Assembly: GCA_003194445.1 (NCBI GenBank) | Contig: PQXF01000010.1 | Location: 1-40,371 of the forward strand | DNA from: Candidatus Methanogaster sp. | GTDB taxonomy: Archaea > Halobacteriota > Methanosarcinia > Methanosarcinales > Methanogasteraceae | DNA length: 40,371 bases | Direction of reading: 5' to 3' | Shown here: in pieces, positions 35,546 to 40,371 of the stretch | Layout: each line of letters opens with the position of its first letter | Position numbering within the stretch: the first letter of the stretch is position 1 | Notes under the pieces: model-generated | Databases searched by the model: none | Seen by the model: only the letters and a program-made list of their open reading frames with translations | What the model was told of the DNA's origin: nothing | Position numbers and translations under genes: made by a program

Positions 35546-36002
35546 GAATAACCTCCCTTGGGCTTCTAATTTCCAACATAAGATAGCCTAACTTTAAATT
35601 GACCGAATTGAAGGCATGGATACGATCAAGATTCACAATGTGCTGGAAGTTCCAGCTAACCAGTACGTCGACTCGCTCCACGGATGCAATTGCTATGTGC
35701 TGAGCATCTGCTATATGTCTGGCACCCACAACTCTATCATCAATATAATTCTGCGCAAGGCTCTCTGCTTCTTCTGTGAGAGAAACATTTTCCACATCAG
35801 TATCTGGAAGGGAGAGCAAATTTTTTTTCACACTTTCCGGAGCTCTTTCAAGTTCTCGCCGAGTAAGGTTAGATATAACAGCAGTTTTTAAGCCTTGCCG
35901 AAACTCCTCGAATAGTTGAATGGACCACTTGGAGAATTCGTAGTCCTCGCATCCGCCAATGACAGATGTATCAATATAGATTCGTTGTTTCGTTTTATCC
36001 AA
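35529..36002 (-). CDS. PIN-domain toxin
   Basis: A 157-residue PIN nuclease of the type with RIYIDTSVIGG at the N-terminus. The acidic residues lie in IDTSVIGG (Asp), RRELER (Glu), ADAQHIAIA (Asp) and the C-terminal VSWNFQHIVN loop, where Asn/Trp replaces the more usual second Asp, as in many members of this subfamily. The start is TTG 36002 with GGAG directly adjacent, so the exact initiation is doubtful. It is followed by an overlapping small gene, its likely partner. Confidence 0.75.
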   Translation of the reverse strand: MDKTKQRIYIDTSVIGGCEDYEFSKWSIQLFEEFRQGLKTAVISNLTRRELERAPESVKKNLLSLPDTDVENVSLTEEAESLAQNYIDDRVVGARHIADAQHIAIASVERVDVLVSWNFQHIVNLDRIHAFNSVNLKLGYLMLEIRSPREVIHEKEI

Positions 36003-36189
36003 CTCCGGTGTTTATTGAAGACACGATTTCAGATACTGTAACTATATCTGAATTCTTTACTTAACAATATCCTCTGGTATCAGCAATTCTCATTTTGAAA
36101 AATTGAGTGAACCGTCTCGCAAAGCAAATGTAGTTATATAACATCATCTCAAAAATATACCCCATAAGTCCACAAAGATATGCCTGGCG

Positions 36190-37503
36190 GTGTTAACAAT
36201 TTTAGATCAAATCATAAAATCATTTCGATTGGTGATCCAGAGCTTTCCAGACAAACGTACTGGAAAGAATTTGACATACACCATGGAAGATATTGTTTTG
36301 AGTGCTTTTTCAGTATTTTTTATTCAAAGCCCATCGTTTCTGGCTTATCAAAAAACAATGAAGAACGCAAATGGAATGAGTAATGCAGAAACTCTTTTTA
36401 CAATCGAAAAGATCCCAAGCGATAATCATATCCGTGATATTCTTGATAATGTTCATCCTGAGCTACTTTTTCCAGTTTTCGATATGATATTTGAAATGTT
36501 GAAGAAAAACGGATATCTCAACTCATTTCGTGGCATCAATCGGAATCTGCTTATTGCGCTTGATGGTACACAGTGTTTTTCATCCGAAAAAATCCATTGC
36601 AAGAATTGTTCTGTGACACACCACAGAGACGGAACTACAACGTATCATCACAGCGTAATCACCCCTGTAATCGTTACACCCGGTAAAAAACACGCTATTT
36701 CGCTATGTCCTGAATTCATCACCCCCCAAGATGGTCATGAGAAGCAAGATTCTGAAATTGCTACTGCTAAACGCTGGATTTGCAAATACGCAGGTAAATA
36801 CGTAGCAAAACAGACTACTATTTTAGGAGATGATCTGTACTCCAGACAACCGTTCTGTGAAGAGCTCCTGGAACTTGGATTCCATTTTATACTTGTTTGC
36901 AAGCAGACATCACACAAAACGCTTTATAAATGGGTAAATTTAGTGGAATCAATAGGTAATCTCCATGTATTCACTATAAAGGTACTAAATGGGCGAAAGA
37001 CTGAAATTCATACATATCGATATGCTAATAAGCTCCCTATTCGCGATACAGATGATGCTTTAATGGTAAATTGGTGTGAATTGACCATCCGTAACGAGGG
37101 CGGAGAAATTCTCTACAAGAATGCATTTATAACTGACCATATAATAACAGCGGAAAATGTAACATCCATCGTGCGTTCTGGAAGAGCTCGATGGAAAATA
37201 GAGAATGAGAACAATAACACCCTTAAAACGAAAGGATATAATCTGGAGCATAACTACGGTCACGGTGATGACCATCTGTCAACAGTACTTGTGACGCTCA
37301 ATATACTGGCTTTTTTGATTCACACGCTTATGGAATTTATCGATGAGAAATATCGTCTGCTTCGCGATTCCTTGCCAACGCGCAAAACGTTTTTCGACGA
37401 TATCCGAGCTCTAACGCGCTATATGTGTTTTGGAAGCTGGGATGATATGATGGATTTCATGCTAAAAGGTCTTGAAATTGAAATGCCCCCTAATCAGAGA
37501 TGA
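36190..37503 (+). mobile_element. DDE transposase of an insertion sequence (ISNCY/ISDol1-like)
   Basis: A full-length 437-residue transposase, GTG start at 36190. The catalytic core is seen in LIALDGTQCFSSEKIHC (Asp), ILGDDLYSRQPFCEELL (Asp) and ARWKIENENNNTLKTKGYNLEHNYGHG (Glu). Two cysteines in CKNCSVTHHRDGTTTYHHSVITP are characteristic of this group, which I believe is ISNCY/ISDol1-like. Clear terminal inverted repeats were not found; TTGAGTGAAC occurs as a direct repeat on both sides (about 36101 and 37669), which may hint at the flanks. The gene looks intact, so the element may be active. Confidence 0.82.
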
Positions 37504-37918
37504 TCGTTGGATTCCAACTGATTCGTTATCCAATTAACTTTTGTTTTGCATGATTTCAGTGGCTATTGGATTAATTTTGCTTATCATTCTGAAAAATCAG
37601 TTGATTTGGATTGCATTTGGTCTAATCGAAGATAAGATTGTGATTGGTGATGTGTTTCGATAGCAAAAATTTGAGTGAACGATACGACAGTTTGGGTGAA
37701 TGGGGTCATAATTAGAATTGCTGCTCTGGTATGGCTTCGGGACAATATTATTTTTCTGGATTCGACATGTTGTGACATTTTTTGGAAGATTTATCGTGAA
37801 AACCGACCGCTATCAGCCGGTATTTTTGTCCCAAAGCCCTCTGGTGCCAACGCACCCCACAAACCCTTTCCGAACACTCGACCAACCCGACCTCCGCTTA
37901 CTCTCACGCCAGCCTTCC

Positions 37919-37961
37919 GAAGCCCCGTCCGCGCCACCCCTGAATGAAGTTCGGGGGCATC
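37919..37961 (+). repeat. Dispersed hairpin repeat, terminal part, copy D
   Basis: GAAGCCCCGTCCGCGCCA followed by CCCCTGAATGAAGTTCGGGGG and CATC: same frame of flanking bases as copy C but a different hairpin, whose CCCC/GGGG and GAA/TTC pairings are kept. Changes on both arms suggest the structure, not the sequence, has been maintained. The remaining intergenic sequence from 37504 to 38139 shows nothing else that I can support. Confidence 0.55.
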
Positions 37962-38139
37962 CTTGGCGGTTGGGCTTACCTTTTCTTTCATGCATCTTTT
38001 ACTTTTATTTCAATTTGCATATAATGTTTTGCGTGTTTGCGAAGTGCTAAAGGCATTTGAGTGAAGTGTTGCGAACCGAAAACACGCTGTTGGGCGCTGC
38101 TCCATGCTCTATTTTTTTTCAACCTGAAAAACATGTTCG

Positions 38140-39207
38140 CTACACTAAGACTTCTTCTAATGGTCTTCTTGGTGTGTGCTCCTTCTCTGGTTCTGCATAT
38201 CCTAACCGGAAGGTTTGCTGTGGGAACACATTCTCTTCAGGCAAGAGCTTCGCTACCTCAGCCTTCACTTCAGGAACCTCCAAGAGCTCCCTTAACTCAG
38301 CCTTCACTTCAGGAACCTCAAGTATTTGGCTCATGGGATGTATGGCCATCCCAAGACTTGTGGCGGTCAGGGCAATTCTGTCGAAAATTTGGCCAGCCAT
38401 TACCTGGGATTTCCGGTTGTCAGCCGCCGAGGCTAGGGCGATTAGCGCAGGAGCACTCAGGAGCATCTCAGAGTCCTTCTTCGTTTGCCCCTTACTGATG
38501 TTGAGGTAGGTTAAAGCCAACTGGCTTATCTTTGCCATCAACCATGGGGTACCAAAGGCGCCTTGCCCAAACCAGAAAGCCAGTTCTTTTGTATAGGCTC
38601 GATCTGTTAACTGGATGGCATCCGCACGGGTAATGAGCTCGTCGATCCGGTGTCTAAGCTCCTCTTCGGTATAGAGAATATAAGGCCCCTCGTTAGTTGA
38701 GAATATCCAGAAGCCATGCTCATAAAAGCAGGCATGTAACTGAGCCATCTCCGCTTTAGGTATCTTTCGTGTCTCGAATATGTTGTGGTTGGTATATCTT
38801 TTTGAAATCTGCTCAAAGAATGCTGGGTTCCTGGTTTTCTCTATTTTTTCCTGGGGTGTAAGTTTCACCACCGCTGCAAGGCTATCTACACCTTCTGGAA
38901 AGTATTCCTCCTGATGAGCGTATCCGAAATGCTCAGCGGCAATCAGAAGATTCTCCAGAGCACAACCAACACTGATGTATAACTCACACTGGTCAGCATC
39001 AGCGACCTTAAGCCATCTGTCCTTATCAGCAAAAATATCGACTTCGCTGTCCCGAATGTGGAATTTCCATGGTTGACTATTATGGCTGGAAGGAGCCAAT
39101 ATTGAATAACTGAGTAAAAATTTCAGTTTCTCTGTTGAACTCCCTTCACGAGGGAAATCTCGCTCACTGACTTGCCAGGGTGTGACCTTGGGATCATATT
39201 TCTCCAT
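38140..39207 (-). CDS. Acg-like nitroreductase family protein
   Basis: A 355-residue FMN-binding nitroreductase relative of the Acg type: LLSYSILAPSSHNSQPWKFHI, then VGCALENLLIAAEHFGY, and a closing GYAEP...PRRPLEEVLV are family signatures. The frame is open for 152 more codons upstream, but those are read from the intron RNA and reverse transcriptase region; ATG 39207 with GGAGG 9 nt before it is the true start. Near the C-terminus a 13-residue unit (VPEVKAELRELLE) is tandemly repeated, from a 39-bp DNA duplication at about 38261-38318. Acg proteins often sequester flavin rather than reduce substrates. The intron 3' end lies ~75 bp upstream. Confidence 0.8.
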   Translation of the reverse strand: MEKYDPKVTPWQVSERDFPREGSSTEKLKFLLSYSILAPSSHNSQPWKFHIRDSEVDIFADKDRWLKVADADQCELYISVGCALENLLIAAEHFGYAHQEEYFPEGVDSLAAVVKLTPQEKIEKTRNPAFFEQISKRYTNHNIFETRKIPKAEMAQLHACFYEHGFWIFSTNEGPYILYTEEELRHRIDELITRADAIQLTDRAYTKELAFWFGQGAFGTPWLMAKISQLALTYLNISKGQTKKDSEMLLSAPALIALASAADNRKSQVMAGQIFDRIALTATSLGMAIHPMSQILEVPEVKAELRELLEVPEVKAEVAKLLPEENVFPQQTFRLGYAEPEKEHTPRRPLEEVLV

Positions 39208-39284
39208 CTTTCCGAACCTCCGTTCATTTTTGTATGACATAGAGTTGGCATCATTTCTTATAGCCCATGTTGTCAAGTAGGGCA

Positions 39285-39440
39285 CATAGCGCACCTCTTT
39301 CCGGGGTAATAGCCCCGAGGTTACTATGCGCCCCCTCACAGAACCGGACTTGAAGATTTCCCTCATCCGGCTCTTCAGAAGCACATCCTCTACAGATTCA
39401 GGTGTATAGCGATTGATATATCTTCGGCTTCGGGAGCGGA
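39285..39440 (-). ncRNA. 3' end of a group II intron (domains V and VI)
   Basis: On the minus strand GAGCCGGATGAGGGAAA (about 39373-39357) pairs with TTCAAGTCCGGTTC (39353-39340), the standard domain V hairpin with its AGC triad and GGAAA-type loop. It is followed by a GC-rich stem-loop, GCGC...ACCTCGGGG / CCCCGGAAAGAGGTGCGC, consistent with domain VI. It lies directly behind the reverse transcriptase remnant, in the order expected for a group II intron. The exact 3' splice point (near 39285) is not determined. Confidence 0.6.
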
Positions 39441-40371
39441 TTAAATTGCAGAAAACGATTGAACTAAAGCCCAGTTGTAGCTTTTCCTCTGGCTGCGACG
39501 ATTGATCCATTTGAAAGCAAGTCTCACGACATGGTGGTAGAAGTTCTGCAACGATCGTATGTTCCCGCTCATTCCGTAGTAGCGGTAATGTCCGAGCAGC
39601 TTTAGTTCCAGCACCTTCCACCATTCTTTCAGTTGGACAAGATTTCGGATACGCTTCAGCCAAATATTCATCTCCGTCATCTTCTGTCTGAACTTCTTGC
39701 GCGAAGTCTTCCGCCCAAGCTTAAACTTGCCTTTTCTGGTCGTATCGCAGAAATGTGTAAACCCTAAGAAATCAAAGGTCTCACATTTCAGGCCATATTT
39801 CTTCGCTCCCATGCAGGGGCATCGTCCGAACTTGATAATCTTACTCAATTCTCTCAGATATCGTAAGTCCAAATTTGCCCATACGCCGTCTCAGTTCTTC
39901 CCCAAATACTCTGGCTTCGACTTCTTTCTCGAAACAAACTACACACGCATCCGCATATCGAATAAGCTGTGCCGATACCTGGGTAGCTGTTGCTTAACCA
40001 CATCTTCAAACCATTTGTCGAGCGCATAATGGAGATATACATTGGCGAGAACCGGGCTTAGAATCCCACCTTGTGGGGTACCCATTTCCGTATCAAAGTA
40101 TTTTCCTTCTTCCATTATGCCAGACTTTAGGAAACGACCGATCAACTGCAAAAGCGACGGATCCACGACCCTCTGCTTCAGACATTCCATCAATTTCTTG
40201 TGATCCACTGTGTCAAAAAACTTCGAGATATCCATGTCCACTACGAAGTTGACCAGACCGTTCATGATGATTTTGTCCAACTTTTTCAGAGCATCGTGGC
40301 AGCTGCGATTCGGGCGGAAACCGTACGATGTATCTATAAAGTCCTGCTCAAAGATAGATTCGAGAATCTTC
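39441..40371 (-). pseudogene. ltrA: Inactive group II intron reverse transcriptase (partial)
   Basis: Reverse transcriptase/maturase of a group II intron, running off the right edge. On the minus strand: SYGFRPNRSCHDAL (RT2), VVDMDISKFFDTVDH (RT3), MGTPQGGILSPVLANVYLH (RT4), then in a different frame RYADACVVCFEKEVEARVFG, where YADA replaces the catalytic YADD, and after another stop KTFDFLGFTH and RSQRKSYNWALV-type maturase sequence (FDFLGFTHFCDTTRKGKF, WKVLELKLLGHYRYYG). One frame change near 39965 and a stop near 39857 confirm inactivation. It could still be mobilised in trans. Confidence 0.8.

Noticed and set aside
39208-39663. N-terminal 152-codon extension of the nitroreductase frame
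   Set aside because: It is read from the group II intron RNA and maturase region in another frame, and a good ribosome-binding site precedes ATG 39207.

Overview
This window is from an archaeal chromosome. It encodes archaeal-type clamp loader large subunit (RfcL), GatE of the archaeal Glu-tRNA(Gln) amidotransferase, a geranylgeranyl reductase of ether-lipid synthesis, archaeal RibH, a Wtp-type tungstate transporter, class I LysRS remnants, and TATA boxes (TTTATATA) upstream of several genes. Together with dockerin-bearing DUF2341 exoproteins and many mobile relics this suggests an anaerobic euryarchaeon of the methanogen/ANME/alkane-oxidiser kind; the species cannot be named from sequence alone.

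Layout. 0.3-2.9 kb: FAD dehydrogenase and class I aminotransferase. 3.5-4.4 kb: a wHTH protein with a 270-bp internal tandem duplication. 4.5-14.6 kb: a tungstate transporter operon (wtpA, wtpB, wtpC) torn apart by insertions: a DUF2341-dockerin gene, a RelE-type toxin/antitoxin pair, a dead integrase, a truncated second wtpA, a second DUF2341-dockerin gene, a frameshifted DUF433 gene, a papain-like cysteine protease cassette, and a HicBA pair sitting between wtpB and wtpC. 15.0-16.3 kb: a three-gene AT-rich unknown cassette. 16.3-18.8 kb: a graveyard with a broken class I lysS, hairpin repeats, a PIN toxin pair and a decayed second copy of the wtpC tail. 18.8-25.8 kb: rfcL, followed by an AT-rich island (leader peptide, DNA methyltransferase, protein kinase-P-loop ATPase split by a -1 frameshift, duplicated Rossmann-like protein) that ends in a second copy of the rfcL 3' end. 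25.8-35.2 kb: mostly housekeeping genes on the minus strand (degenerate histidine kinase, ribH, type II P-type ATPase, geranylgeranyl reductase, ferredoxin, gatE) plus a broken Lrp regulator and a 111-bp inverted-repeat element. 35.2-40.4 kb: PIN toxin pair, DDE transposase, Acg-like nitroreductase and the 3' end of a group II intron with a dead reverse transcriptase running off the window.

How the parts work together. WtpA/B/C would import tungstate for tungstoenzymes, but wtpA carries an in-frame amber codon 22 codons before its natural end. Ferredoxin and geranylgeranyl reductase are translationally coupled and form a lipid-saturation unit downstream of gatE. The 20.6-25.4 kb island is tightly coupled (overlaps or 4-nt gaps) and combines DNA modification, protein phosphorylation, ATP hydrolysis and a possible ligand-sensing protein; this resembles the logic of Pgl/BREX-type defence without being any member I recognise, and is the best candidate for an undescribed system. 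The A AAA AAG heptamer inside its kinase-ATPase gene may be a programmed -1 frameshift site.
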